A stretch of DNA of 60,564 bases from JADGRF01 sp036382515. Lineage in GTDB: Bacteria; Myxococcota_A; Polyangia; Polyangiales; JAFGIB01. Location of the stretch: contig DASVHQ010000103.1 of NCBI GenBank assembly GCA_036382515.1, forward strand, positions 1 to 60,564, given 5' to 3'. The notes under the pieces were generated by a model. It worked only from the letters and a program-made list of their open reading frames with translations, was not told the origin of the DNA and searched no databases. Position numbers and translations under genes: made by a program. The first letter of the stretch is position 1; each line of letters starts with the position of its first letter. This document shows, in pieces, positions 1 to 9,108 of the stretch.

Positions 1-196
1 GAATGCGCCCGCAAGCTTGTCTAGGCGACGGGAAATGATGGATCGCATGAGCACGTCTTCTCCGTGTTTCAGGTTTGTGGCGTTGATACGGGCGGCAGCG
101 CCCGAGAAGATGACGCTCGTGTGACATTGTCGTGACATCGATACATAAGTGGCGGCCGCGCGACGTTCGTGCGGCGCGGACGCGGCAAGGAGGCTC

Positions 197-1732
197 TCAA
201 AGCGCCACCTGGAGCTGAACGCGGATGCGGTTGTCGTCGCTGCCGGCGATCGCGCGCTGCCACAGATGCGTGTAGTCAGCCTGCAGCTTCAGCGCATGGC
301 CTTCGAAGTAGTAGTTGAAGCCGCCGCCCAGCTCGTTCTGCTCGGGGAGGTTGCTCTCCTTGTGGGGCGCGGCGCGCAGCATCGAATAGATCGCGACCAG
401 CTCGAGCGGCCACTGCTGATCGAGCAAATAGCCGGCCTGCGCGGTCCAGCCCCAGCCGTCGCGCGCGCCGTTCGGGATCCCGCTCGGGGCCACCTTGCGG
501 TAGCTCACGGCAGTGAGCACGCAGAGCCCCGCGACCTGCAGCAACAGGTCGGCCGTGAGGTTGTGCGCGTTGAAGTCGATCATTGGCAAGGTGCTGATCG
601 GCCCCAGCGTGTGCCCCAAGGCCTGACGGGCGTACGGCCCGCTCGCATCGCTCTGCAGAAACGCGTACGCAAGCCCGAGGCCTAGCCTCGGCTCCGCGGA
701 TGCGGCGAGCTCGCGCGGGGACGCCGCGGTCGCCCCGAGGGGGGTGAGCTCGACGCGGCCCACGTACAAAAGGCCGACGTCGCCCGCGCCCAGCGACTGC
801 AACGTACTGTTAGGCAGCTCGGCGCTGTAGATGCCTGCGTAGTAGCGCAGCAAGCCCTGCCCAAGCAGGTCTTCGGAACTCACGCTCACGCCGATGTCGC
901 GATCGAAACCGAAGGCTTGATCGACGAGCGAGCGGCGCACGAACGACAGCCCGCCATCAGGCAAAAGGCGCTCGCGACTGAACGGCACCTTGGTCTGGCC
1001 GATACGCACGTGCGCGTCGCGCAGCTGCGAGAGCTCCACGTAGAAGTCGAGGATCGGCGATTGTGACAGAACGTCGCTGCTGGTGGCGAGCGTGAATGGC
1101 TTACCGGCGCTGTCCACCAGCTGTTGACCGTCGCTCGAAGCCACCGCCAGCGGGCCGCTGCCCAGCTCGCTGCCGGAGAAGCCCAGCTCGAGACGGAAGC
1201 GAAAGTCCTTGGAGAAGAGGTTGCCCGAGAGGATCGCGCGCGCGATCGGGATGAGCAGATGGTTGCGATTGGGGGCCGAGGCCGCGGCCGGCAGGTGCAG
1301 CTCTTCGAGAAACTGACCGAGCAAACCCACGCTGAGCGAGAACCGCCCATCGACGGTGCGCAGCGTCAGCCCCTGACCGGCGTGAAAGCGCGCCTGCACG
1401 GCGTCCGGGGACGCGTCGATGGCCGGCGCCACGATCGTGCGGCTGCCGCTCGTGGCCGGCACGGCACGCAGCTGGCTCGCAGCTGGCGGCGGCGGGACGA
1501 CGGCTGCGGGCGGGAGGGAGGGCTTGGGGCTGGGCTCCGGCGTGCTCGGCGCCACGATTGGAGTCGGGAACCCCTTTTCGATCGGCCGCAAGACCGGCGG
1601 CGCCGTTTCACTTGGCGGCTGCGTCGGCGCGGGCGTGGACAGCACCGGTTGGTCCTGGGCCTGCAGCGACCGGCCCTGCCCCCACAGGCCCAGCACCATC
1701 GCAATCACCGCAAGGCGTCGTGCTCGCGTCAT
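197..1732 (-). CDS. Outer-membrane porin, OprO/OprP (phosphate-selective) type
   Basis: Predicted 511-residue outer-membrane beta-barrel channel. The chosen ATG at 1732 gives a good signal peptide (MTRARR, then a hydrophobic stretch ending LQAQ); an upstream extension to 1900 has no signal. After a Pro-rich linker (about residues 30-90) the barrel part has alternating strands such as RFSLSVGLLGQFLEE and RFRLELGFSGSELG, and a GQTKVPFSRERL motif typical of phosphate-selective porin O/P family proteins, followed by FGFDRDIGVSVSS. The last residue is Leu, not the usual aromatic. The substrate is inferred from family only; anion or phosphate uptake is plausible. It is divergent from the TPR gene at 1969, with an AT-richer gap around 1900-1950 that probably holds both promoters. 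Confidence 0.75.
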   Translation of the reverse strand: MTRARRLAVIAMVLGLWGQGRSLQAQDQPVLSTPAPTQPPSETAPPVLRPIEKGFPTPIVAPSTPEPSPKPSLPPAAVVPPPPAASQLRAVPATSGSRTIVAPAIDASPDAVQARFHAGQGLTLRTVDGRFSLSVGLLGQFLEELHLPAAASAPNRNHLLIPIARAILSGNLFSKDFRFRLELGFSGSELGSGPLAVASSDGQQLVDSAGKPFTLATSSDVLSQSPILDFYVELSQLRDAHVRIGQTKVPFSRERLLPDGGLSFVRRSLVDQAFGFDRDIGVSVSSEDLLGQGLLRYYAGIYSAELPNSTLQSLGAGDVGLLYVGRVELTPLGATAASPRELAASAEPRLGLGLAYAFLQSDASGPYARQALGHTLGPISTLPMIDFNAHNLTADLLLQVAGLCVLTAVSYRKVAPSGIPNGARDGWGWTAQAGYLLDQQWPLELVAIYSMLRAAPHKESNLPEQNELGGGFNYYFEGHALKLQADYTHLWQRAIAGSDDNRIRVQLQVAL

Positions 1733-1968
1733 CGGCTGCGCTCCGTCCGTGCCTCGCGCGAACGACACCGAACCGTGGCCCCCACCGGCGGGAGTCAGCG
1801 TTCGCGGCCACGCGACGGCGCGCACAGTAGCGCGGCTTGGCCCCCGCGCGTCACAAAGCCTGTGCAGCACCACCTGTATACAGCCTGGCCGAGCCCGCAA
1901 GTCTATGTAGAGGTTGAATAAATCTGCTGTTCATGTAGCCTGATCATTACCTCGCGCGGGCGAAAACC

Positions 1969-2781
1969 ATGGGCAACAAAGCGCAAGGGACGACCGAGGA
2001 CGGCGTGTCGAGCGAGTCATTGCCAGCACCCCAGCAGCGGCCCTCGACGCGGATCGCCGCCGAGCTCGAGGCTCACGACGGCGCGCTGCCCCCGCTGACC
2101 AAGCTCGTCTCGCAGATCCCGCCGCCGCCGCGGCTGCCGAAGGTCGATGGGATCAAGCTCGTAGCGGCCACTGTGCACGACGTCCGCATCGAGCCCAGCC
2201 CCGCGCTGATACGCCGGCGTGTGCGCGAGCAAGGCGTCGCGCGCGCACCGGCCGTGGAAAAGAGCGAAGTCATCCAGGCCTGGGGCGCAGCGCTCGCCGC
2301 ACTGCTCGCCGGCGCGCTCGTGGTGTGGACGAGCTACGCGCCGGTGCGCACCGTCACGGACGTACGGCCGGCCATCGCGCAAGTGCCGCGCACGCCCGCG
2401 CCCAGCGTAGCTGCGAGCACCGACCCTTCGTCACCTGCGCAAGCGGCGCTCGCGCTGGCCGCGGAAGGCGACGCCCTGCGCAAGCGCGGGCGCTACACCG
2501 AGGCCGAGTCGCGCTACCTGCTCGCACTCAAGCGCGACGCGGCACAGACCGACGCGCTCGCGGGCTTGTGCCGCACGCACCTGCTGCGCAAGGACGCGGC
2601 GCGCGCGAGCTTGTGGGCGAACCGCTTGGTGGCCGTCGCTCCGGGCGATGCCGAATCCCACCTCTTGCTCGGCGACGCCGAAGCCCTGCTCGGAAACACA
2701 CAGAAGGCGCGCTACGCATGGTACCGCGCGCGCGAGCTCGGCAGCGTGGCAGCCAACGGTCGGCTCGACGCCAAGCCGTGA
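1969..2781 (+). CDS. Single-pass membrane protein with TPR repeats
   Basis: 270 residues, function unknown. The N-terminal 100 residues are polar and Pro-rich (IPPPPRLPKV). A single transmembrane helix follows at about 106-122 (AALAALLAGALVVW), then a linker and about three TPR-like helical pairs from residue 160 (AEGDALRKRGRYTEAESRYLLAL and following). The topology suggests a cytoplasmic N-terminus and a periplasmic TPR part that would bind another protein. It ends 4 bases before the convergent glutaredoxin-fusion gene. The architecture is common among myxobacterial hypothetical proteins; no specific partner can be named. Confidence 0.75.
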   Translation: MGNKAQGTTEDGVSSESLPAPQQRPSTRIAAELEAHDGALPPLTKLVSQIPPPPRLPKVDGIKLVAATVHDVRIEPSPALIRRRVREQGVARAPAVEKSEVIQAWGAALAALLAGALVVWTSYAPVRTVTDVRPAIAQVPRTPAPSVAASTDPSSPAQAALALAAEGDALRKRGRYTEAESRYLLALKRDAAQTDALAGLCRTHLLRKDAARASLWANRLVAVAPGDAESHLLLGDAEALLGNTQKARYAWYRARELGSVAANGRLDAKP

Positions 2782-2785
2782 ACGC

Positions 2786-3742
2786 TCAGTAACGCGGCAC
2801 CGTCGGGTCGACCTGCTTCGACCACGCGTCGATGCCACCGGCGAGATTGAACACGCGCCGGAAGCCGAACTTCACGAAGCGCTCGGCCGCAGCCTGGCTG
2901 CGTCCGCCGTGATGACAGTGGAAGACCAGCGCGGTGTTCTTGTCCATGCCTTCGATCTCGCGCGCGCTGTCGTCGTCGAGCTTGCGCGCGCCGGGGATGC
3001 TCGCGGTGCGGCGCTCCTCGTCGGTGCGCACGTCGAAGAGTTCGAAGCGCTCGCCGGACGCCATCAGCGTCTTGAGGCCGGTGGCCGAGAGCTGGCGCAC
3101 CTTGGGCGGCTCGTTCGGATTGTCGATCACGAAGCCGCCTCCTTGTTCGGTGGCAAAGTCGATGCGCACGCCATCGGCGCGAGCTGCGCTCTTCTCATCC
3201 ACGAGCACCGTGAACCCACCGAGGTCGACCTGGAAGTCACCGGGCGTGGCTTCGTCGATCGACAAGGCATGCTCGAAATCCGGGCTGACCTCGAGGCGCA
3301 GGTGGCCGGGCTCGTTGCCCCGAGCTTCGGTGATCGCGCGCTTGGCGGCATCGCTGACGCTGAGCTTGGGCGCTTGCACTTGACCCGGCGAAGGCTCCAC
3401 GCTCGGGGCACGACTCACGCCGAGCAAGGCATGCAGCTCGCCCGCCTGGAACATCTCGCGCACGATGTCGCAGCCGCCGATGAACTTGCCGTCGATGTAG
3501 AGCTGCGGAATGGTCGGCCACTGCGAGTACGCCTTGATGCCATCGCGAATGCCGGCATCGGTGAGCACGTTCACGGTGGCATAGCTGGGCAGAAGACCGT
3601 TCAGGATCTGCGCCACGGTCGCCGAGAAGCCGCACTGCGGGAAGTTACGGCTGCCCTTCATGAACAGCACGACACGGTCGCTGCCGATCAGGCCGTCGAT
3701 ACGTTGCTTGAGTTCAGGGTCTAGCGCGCTCACTTCGGGCAT
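2786..3742 (-). CDS. Monothiol glutaredoxin - A-type (HesB-like) - rhodanese fusion
   Basis: 318 residues with three domains. A Grx4-type monothiol glutaredoxin occupies about 8-110, with the CGFS active site (Cys37) and the WPTIPQLYIDGKFIGG motif that binds glutathione. A HesB/IscA-like fold occupies about 125-200. A rhodanese domain occupies about 210-318, with active loop CHHGGRS (Cys276). CGFS glutaredoxins bind and transfer [2Fe-2S] clusters; rhodaneses handle sulfane sulfur. The middle domain lacks the three conserved cysteines of true A-type carriers, so it may be structural. The start at 3742 (MPEVSALDPE) is chosen because the Grx fold begins there; the upstream extension is Pro/Gly-rich. 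A role in Fe-S or redox homeostasis is inferred. Confidence 0.85.
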   Translation of the reverse strand: MPEVSALDPELKQRIDGLIGSDRVVLFMKGSRNFPQCGFSATVAQILNGLLPSYATVNVLTDAGIRDGIKAYSQWPTIPQLYIDGKFIGGCDIVREMFQAGELHALLGVSRAPSVEPSPGQVQAPKLSVSDAAKRAITEARGNEPGHLRLEVSPDFEHALSIDEATPGDFQVDLGGFTVLVDEKSAARADGVRIDFATEQGGGFVIDNPNEPPKVRQLSATGLKTLMASGERFELFDVRTDEERRTASIPGARKLDDDSAREIEGMDKNTALVFHCHHGGRSQAAAERFVKFGFRRVFNLAGGIDAWSKQVDPTVPRY

Positions 3743-3911
3743 GGGATCGTTGTGTCCTCGCGGGCTCGCGCCCGCCGCGTGGGTTGGGCCGTGCCACCGG
3801 GTCCCCGGTTGACGACGGTCGGCCATGCTCTAGGGCTACAGACGCCTGCCGTCAACTGGTCTACCGTGCGGCGGGTTGGCGCTCGGCTTCGAGCGTCCGC
3901 AAGGGCCGAGC

Positions 3912-4955
3912 ATGACCGCAGCACGCCTGTGCATCGAGGAACACGTCGACCCCGCGCTGGCGCTGGCGCGCGGGCAGCTGTGCTGGAATGCCTGCAGCCC
4001 CGCGCAGCCGGTGAGCCTGTACGCGGCCAGCCTGGCGGGCTCCGCGCTGATCCTGGGCGCGCATCAGCACGCGACGCAGGCACTGTCGCCGCAGACCCTC
4101 GCCGCCGAACGCGTGCTGCGTCGCAGCACCGGCGGAGCGACCATGCTCGCGCGTGAAGGGGTGTCGTACGTGGCGCTGGGCCTGCACGAACGCTCGGCGC
4201 TGATGAGCTGCCCGCCGCAGCGCATCCTCAACCGCAACGTGCGCGGCACGCTGCACGGCCTGCGACTTGCCGGCACTAGCGCGGCGTACTTCGGCCGCGA
4301 CTTCATCAGCGTGGAAGTGCGGCCGGCGGTCTACACGGCGTGGCAGGCGACCGCCGACGGCCGCGTGCTTTTGGAGTTCTTCATCTGCGAAAGTCAGCTG
4401 TGCTGGCCGGCTGCTGAGCAGCTCGGCTACCCGACGCGCAGCGAAGATCCGTTCCGCGGCAAGTCGCCGATCACGCTGCAGCAAGCGGGCGCGCGCGTGC
4501 ACGGTGCCGCGCTCCTTCAGGAGATAGCGCACGGCCATGCGGTGGCGTTCGGCTGCGAGTGGCAGCCGCTGGCGCTGACCGACGCACAGTGCGCCCAGGC
4601 CGAGGCGCTAGCGGCACGCCAACACGACGGTGCGACGCCCGACACGCTCGTGTGGTCCGCGCTGTACGAGGAAGCCATCGGCTTCGTGAGCGCGGCGGTC
4701 TCGCTCGACACAGTGCGCAAGCTCGACAGCGTGCGGCTGGCGGGTGACTTCTTCGCGGACGACGCCAGCCACGCGGCCCTGGTGCGCGCGCTGCGCGGCG
4801 TCGAGCCCAGACCCGAGCTGATCGGCCGTGCGCTCGACGCCGTGTACGCCGGAGGCCGCCACGAGCTCGAAGGCGTGCGCAGCCTGCAGACCTTCCAGGA
4901 AGCCATGCTCGACTCCTTGCAACGCACGCGTGCCGCGGCCGCGCAAAGACCATGA
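3912..4955 (+). CDS. Lipoate-protein ligase A-like protein (BPL/LPL fold)
   Basis: About 347 residues from the ATG at 3912; an in-frame ATG at 3876 would add 12. The motif RRSTGGATML at about residue 70 resembles the RRxTGGG lipoyl/biotinyl-AMP binding loop of LplA/LipB/BirA enzymes. The C-terminal part (VRLAGDFFADDASHAALVRAL) resembles the small accessory domain of LplA. The catalytic lysine region is not canonical (AGTSAAYFGRDF where LplA has a KIxGxA-type motif), so ligase activity is uncertain. If active it would attach lipoate or a similar acyl group to carrier domains in the cytoplasm. Its stop overlaps the next gene start (ATGA), so the two are translationally coupled. Confidence 0.5.
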   Translation: MTAARLCIEEHVDPALALARGQLCWNACSPAQPVSLYAASLAGSALILGAHQHATQALSPQTLAAERVLRRSTGGATMLAREGVSYVALGLHERSALMSCPPQRILNRNVRGTLHGLRLAGTSAAYFGRDFISVEVRPAVYTAWQATADGRVLLEFFICESQLCWPAAEQLGYPTRSEDPFRGKSPITLQQAGARVHGAALLQEIAHGHAVAFGCEWQPLALTDAQCAQAEALAARQHDGATPDTLVWSALYEEAIGFVSAAVSLDTVRKLDSVRLAGDFFADDASHAALVRALRGVEPRPELIGRALDAVYAGGRHELEGVRSLQTFQEAMLDSLQRTRAAAAQRP

Positions 4956-7021
4956 CAGCCAACGCACCTGCAAACCGCCTCGCGAACGAGACAAGCCCGT
5001 ACCTGCTGCAGCACGCGCACAACCCCGTTGACTGGTACCCGTGGGGAGCGGAGGCGCTCGAGCGCGCGCGCACCGAGCAGAAGCCGATCTTCCTGTCGAT
5101 CGGTTACTCGGCCTGCCACTGGTGCCACGTGATGGAGCGCGAGTGCTTCGAGAACCCCGAGATCGCGCAGCTCATGAACGAGCTCTACGTGAACATCAAG
5201 GTCGACCGTGAAGAGCGGCCGGACGTGGACGAGATCTACATGAAGGCCGTGCTGGCGATGACCGGCTCGGGCGGCTGGCCAATGAGCATGTTCCTCACGC
5301 CGAGCCTGCAACCGTTCTTCGGGGCAACGTACCTGCCTCCGGTGCGCGCCTACGGACGACCGAGCTTCCCGGACGTGCTCACGGCGCTCGCGCAGGCGTG
5401 GCAGACCGAACGCGACCGGGTCGTGGAGCAGGCGTCGCTGCTGACGGCGGCGGTCTCCGAAGAAGCCAGCGTGGACGCTCGCGGCACGCTGGATGCGAGC
5501 GCGCTCACGCACTCGCTCGACAAGCTGAAGCAGAGCTTCGATGCACAGTGGGGCGGCTTCGGGGGCGCGCCGAAGTTTCCGCACAGCGGGGACCTGCGGC
5601 TTCTGCTGCGGCACGCGCTGCGCAGCGGCGATGCGCAGGCGCAGACGATGGCCGTGCACACGCTGGAACGCATGGCGGACGGCGGGATCTACGACCAACT
5701 CGGCGGCGGCTTCCATCGCTACAGCGTGGACCGGCAGTGGCGCGTGCCGCACTTCGAGAAGATGCTCTACGACAACGCGCAGCTCGTGGTGGCGTACCTC
5801 GAGGCGCACGTGGCCACCGGCAACCCGCGCTTCGCGCAGATCGCGGCCGAGTGCTGCGACTGGGCGCTGCGTGAGATGCAAACCTCCGAGGGCGGCTTCG
5901 CCAGCGCGCAAGACGCCGACAGCGAGGGCGAGGAAGGTCAGTTCTTCGCATGGACCCCGGCGCAGCTGCGCAGCGTGCTCGGCGACGAGCGCGGCAGGGC
6001 CGTGGCTGCGTGGTTCGACGTGACCGATCAGGGCAACTTCGAGCACGGCAAGAGCGTGCTGTGGATGCCGGTGCCGAGGCAGACCGTCGCACAGCACGTG
6101 GGCATACCGCTGCCAGAGCTGCGAGCGCTCGTCGACAGCGCAAAGCCGGAGTTGCTCGCCGCGCGCGCGCGCCGCGTGCATCCCGCGACCGACGACAAGG
6201 TGCTCGCCGCGTGGAACGGTCTGATGATCGGGGCGCTCGCGCAGGCCTATCAGGTGCTGGAGGATCCGCTCTACCTCGATGCCGCACAACGCGCCGCGCG
6301 TTACGTCCTCGACGGCATGCGCCAGCCCGATGGCCGCCTCTTCGCCACGGCGCGGCACGGCCGCGCGCACATCAACGCGTGCCTCGACGACTACGCGTTC
6401 GTCGCGCAGGGCCTCATCGATCTCTACGAGGCGAGCTTCGACGAGCGCTGGCTGCGCGAGGCGCTCGCGCTGACGGAGCTGGTCGAGACGCGCTTCGCCG
6501 ATCGCGAACGCGGCGGCTACTTCACCACCGGCGCAGGGCACGAAGCGCTGATCACGCGCTGCAAGAGCGTTCAAGACGGCGCGCTGCCGGCCGGCTCAGC
6601 CGTGCATGCGCTGAGCTTGCTGCGGCTCGCGGAGCTCACGGCGCGCCCTGCCCTGCTCGCGCAGGCACATGCTGCCGTCGATGGCCTGGCCAAGCTCGCG
6701 CTGCGCCACCCGCAGGCGTTCTCGCACCTGCTCATCGCGCTCGACTTCCGGCTCGGCGAACCGCGGCAGATCGTGATCGCGGGAGATGCTTCGTCAGCTG
6801 CGACACAGTCTCTACTACGCTGCGTGCGACGCACGTTTCGGCCACAGCGCGTGGTGACACTCGCCACGCCGGGCAGCGACACGACGCTCTTGCCAGTGCT
6901 GGCGGGCAAGACCGCCGCGGATCAGAGCCGCGCGTATGTGTGTCAGCGGCACGCGTGCCAGGCGCCCACGCAGAGCGCAGACGAGCTGCAGGCCGCGCTG
7001 CGCAACGCGGTCGCCCGCTAG
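4952..7021 (+). CDS. DUF255 thioredoxin-fold protein (YyaL/SSP411 family)
   Basis: 689 residues, full length for the family. The N-terminal thioredoxin-like domain has family signatures NETSPYLLQHAHNPVDWYPW and SACHWCHVMERECF (CHWC in place of the thioredoxin CxxC), followed by KVDREERPDVDEIYM and GGWPMSMFLTP. The rest resembles an (alpha/alpha)6 barrel of the N-acylglucosamine 2-epimerase type (GGFHRYSVD, PHFEKMLYDNAQL, WNGLMIGALA). The function is not established biochemically; a redox role is suggested by the fold. It overlaps the upstream lipoate-ligase-like gene by 4 bases, so they form an operon. A short intergenic gap with small tandem repeats follows. Confidence 0.92.
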   Translation: MTANAPANRLANETSPYLLQHAHNPVDWYPWGAEALERARTEQKPIFLSIGYSACHWCHVMERECFENPEIAQLMNELYVNIKVDREERPDVDEIYMKAVLAMTGSGGWPMSMFLTPSLQPFFGATYLPPVRAYGRPSFPDVLTALAQAWQTERDRVVEQASLLTAAVSEEASVDARGTLDASALTHSLDKLKQSFDAQWGGFGGAPKFPHSGDLRLLLRHALRSGDAQAQTMAVHTLERMADGGIYDQLGGGFHRYSVDRQWRVPHFEKMLYDNAQLVVAYLEAHVATGNPRFAQIAAECCDWALREMQTSEGGFASAQDADSEGEEGQFFAWTPAQLRSVLGDERGRAVAAWFDVTDQGNFEHGKSVLWMPVPRQTVAQHVGIPLPELRALVDSAKPELLAARARRVHPATDDKVLAAWNGLMIGALAQAYQVLEDPLYLDAAQRAARYVLDGMRQPDGRLFATARHGRAHINACLDDYAFVAQGLIDLYEASFDERWLREALALTELVETRFADRERGGYFTTGAGHEALITRCKSVQDGALPAGSAVHALSLLRLAELTARPALLAQAHAAVDGLAKLALRHPQAFSHLLIALDFRLGEPRQIVIAGDASSAATQSLLRCVRRTFRPQRVVTLATPGSDTTLLPVLAGKTAADQSRAYVCQRHACQAPTQSADELQAALRNAVAR

Positions 7022-7316
7022 TGGTCTGACCACTGACACGGCGCACGGCGCACGGCGCACGGCGCACGGCCAGCCCGCGGCGTGTGCGCGCTTCACGTAG
7101 GCTTGCAGGCGACGATGTCGCGACAGCGCTGCGCAAGTGCGCGCGACTTGCGACAGTGGGCTGGCGTGGCCACGGCCGATGAGCCAGAGTGGAATTGTCA
7201 CTCGATTGTCAGAACGTGCGTCATCCGTAGTCCCGAGATGAAGCGCGTAACCAACCTGTGTCGGGACGCTGACGTGGAAAGGCTGCGACGTCGCGCAAAC
7301 CCGTCACGAGGTCACT
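7022..7316. other. Intergenic region with short repeats, no gene seen
   Basis: The gap holds a 13-base inverted repeat at the DUF255 stop (GTGGTCTGACCAC, 7021-7033), a 7-base tandem repeat, and no convincing ORF. The lipoprotein promoter is presumably near 7190-7310, but no clear box is visible. Confidence 0.5.
7038..7070. repeat. Tandem 7-base repeat (ACGGCGC)
   Basis: Four consecutive copies of ACGGCGC with a partial fifth, just downstream of the DUF255 gene. It is non-coding and may vary in number between strains. Confidence 0.8.
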
Positions 7317-7841
7317 GTGAGACACTGGTCGGTCGTCGTCATGGTCGCGTGCATCACCGGGTGCGCGGCCTCGCTTCCGGCCGCAGCCAGGCTGCCCGAC
7401 TCCGACGACCGCGCGACCATCGAAGCCGCCGTGTATGCGTGGCGAATCGCGGGCTTGCCCTGGGCGCCGACCTGCGACGAGGAGCTCGGGCGTGTGCGCG
7501 TCGTGGTGTCCGCACCCGGTCCGTTCACGCAGCTGTGCGGGCGCAGGCCCGTGCACGCAGGCGGCAAGCTCTACGCATGCACCACGGAACAGTACGAGCA
7601 GGTGTTCCCCTACAGCCTACTCGACACCGACTACGTGCCGCTGCTGGTGATCTCGCAGCTGCAACCGCGGGACCATCGGCGCTTGCTCGTCGTGCACGAA
7701 ACGATGCACTGGCTCGAGCGCTGCTCGGGCAAGGGCATCGATTTCAACCACGCCGACCGGCGCGTGTGGAACGGCGCACGCCTGGTAGCCCAGCGCGACG
7801 TGGTGCGCCTCTTCGCCAGTCGCTATGTGGTCAGACGGTAG
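7317..7841 (+). CDS. Secreted lipoprotein with HExxH metalloprotease-like motif
   Basis: 174 residues with a GTG start. The N-terminus MRHWSVVVMVACITGC is a lipoprotein signal with the lipidated Cys at 16. Residues 127-131 are HETMH, a zinc-binding HExxH motif inside a hydrophobic helix (LLVVHETMHWLERC). Four further cysteines (CDEEL, LCGR, ACTT, ERCSG) could form disulfides. No third zinc ligand can be assigned with confidence, so this may be a metallopeptidase or a degenerate relative. It ends convergently with, and overlaps by 11 bases, the SDR gene on the other strand. I do not recognise a named family. Confidence 0.65.
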   Translation: MRHWSVVVMVACITGCAASLPAAARLPDSDDRATIEAAVYAWRIAGLPWAPTCDEELGRVRVVVSAPGPFTQLCGRRPVHAGGKLYACTTEQYEQVFPYSLLDTDYVPLLVISQLQPRDHRRLLVVHETMHWLERCSGKGIDFNHADRRVWNGARLVAQRDVVRLFASRYVVRR

Positions 7842-8601
7842 TCGCGATGCCGCCGTCGACGGGGATCACGGCGCCGGTGACGTAGGCGCTCGCGCGCGAG
7901 GCCAGGTAGATCGCAACGCCGGCCATGTCTTCAGGCTCGCCGATGCGGCCGCGCGGACAGGCGCTCTTGATGACGTCGCCGAACGCTCGCAGCGTCTCGG
8001 CCATCATCTTGCTCTCGAAGGGTCCGGGCGCCACCGCGTTGACGTTGATGTGCTCGCCCGCCAGGCGCCGCGCGAGCACGCGCGTGAGGTGGTGCACGGC
8101 CGCCTTGCTCGACGAGTACGCGTAGGTCTCGAGGCCGGGTACGTGCAGGCCATCGATCGAGCCGATGTTGATCACGCGTGCGGGATCCACGTGCGTACCC
8201 GCCGCACGCAACAGCGGCAAAAGCTCGCGCGTCAGGAAGAACACCGACTTCAGATTGACGTCGATGACCTTGTCCCAGCCTGACTCGGTGTAACTGTCGA
8301 TCGGCTCGGCCCAATTGGCGCCTGCGTTGTTGACCAAGATGTGCAGCTTGGGCTCGCGCTTGCCGAGCGCACCGACCAGCGCCGTAAGACCGGCCGTGGT
8401 CGAAACGTCGGCCGGGATGGAGATGCACTCGCCATGTGCGCTCAGCTCCTTGGCAGCCGCGTCGCAGGCCTCGGCCTTGCGCGCCGTGATGTAGACCTTG
8501 GCGCCGTTCTCCACGTAGCCGCGCGCGATCATGTGACCGATGCCACGGCTGCCTCCAGTGACGAGCGCGACCTTGCCTTGCACGGAAAAGAGGTTCTTCA
8601 C
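7831..8601 (-). CDS. Short-chain dehydrogenase/reductase (RhlG/FabG-like)
   Basis: 256 residues from a GTG at 8601 (VKNLFSVQGKVALVTGG); GTG at 8607 is an alternative. Classical SDR motifs are present: the cofactor loop TGGSRGIG, NNAG, the catalytic Ser in NIGSIDG, and YSSSK for the catalytic Tyr and Lys. It resembles the second SDR in the window (15385-16176): both share FSV-GK near the start, ESGWDKV-D-KS-FF, and YxxxKAAVHHLT. NADP-dependent reduction of a 3-oxoacyl or similar carbonyl is expected; the substrate is unknown. Repeat-rich DNA follows on the upstream side (8608-9407). Confidence 0.88.
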   Translation of the reverse strand: MKNLFSVQGKVALVTGGSRGIGHMIARGYVENGAKVYITARKAEACDAAAKELSAHGECISIPADVSTTAGLTALVGALGKREPKLHILVNNAGANWAEPIDSYTESGWDKVIDVNLKSVFFLTRELLPLLRAAGTHVDPARVINIGSIDGLHVPGLETYAYSSSKAAVHHLTRVLARRLAGEHINVNAVAPGPFESKMMAETLRAFGDVIKSACPRGRIGEPEDMAGVAIYLASRASAYVTGAVIPVDGGIATTV

Positions 8602-8780
8602 GGTCACGCCTTGGTACGCGTCCGCGCAGCGACGACGCACGGGGCCGGACCCTACCCCAGCGCTTGCGTGCGCGTCAAAACCCGTCGCAGGCCGCGCAAT
8701 GAGGTCAGGTTGAGCGGCGGGAAAGAGAGCTCTTGGCGAACGGGCTGTGGGGGGACGGGGGAACGGGCGGGGACGATCGA

Positions 8781-9011
8781 CTTGCAAGACCAAGCATTCA
8801 TCGCAACCTGCTGGGGCGCTTGGGGTTGGCAGGCCGCTCTCGGGCTCGGCAGAGTGTCCTCGGCACTACCGCTGCGGCTTCGCAAGAAGCGCATCGGGCC
8901 TGCGAAACGAGCCCGAGAGCGACCTGCCGACCCCAAGCGCTTCGATGTCATGGCTGAGTGAGCACGAGGCGCGACGTCGCAGCAAGTGTTGTCGTCTGAT
9001 GCCGACGACAC
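8781..9011 (+). repeat. R1 structured intergenic repeat, copy 1 (hairpin A half only)
   Basis: Starts with CTTGCAAG and TCGCAACCTGCTGGGGC. The hairpin A arms (about 8818-8850 and 8908-8940) are near-perfect complements, followed by the conserved tail ATGTCATGGCTGAGTGAGCA and a GTTGTCGTCTGATGCCGACG segment. The B half seen in copies 3 and 4 is absent or beyond recognition. Confidence 0.85.
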
Positions 9012-9108
9012 CAGACCGGACGATCGCGCCGAGCACCTGCGCGACCGACGACCCAAGTGACGGCCATGGCGTGCGTGATGCCGGCCTGCACGAGGGACGC
9101 TGACACAA

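Noticed and set aside
3876..3911. Upstream ATG for the lipoate-ligase-like gene
   Set aside because: Possible, but the extra 12 residues add no conserved feature; the later ATG is taken as the start.
7038..7070. Possible CRISPR or attachment site at the 7-base repeats
   Set aside because: Only about 4 units, no spacer structure, no cas gene or integrase nearby.
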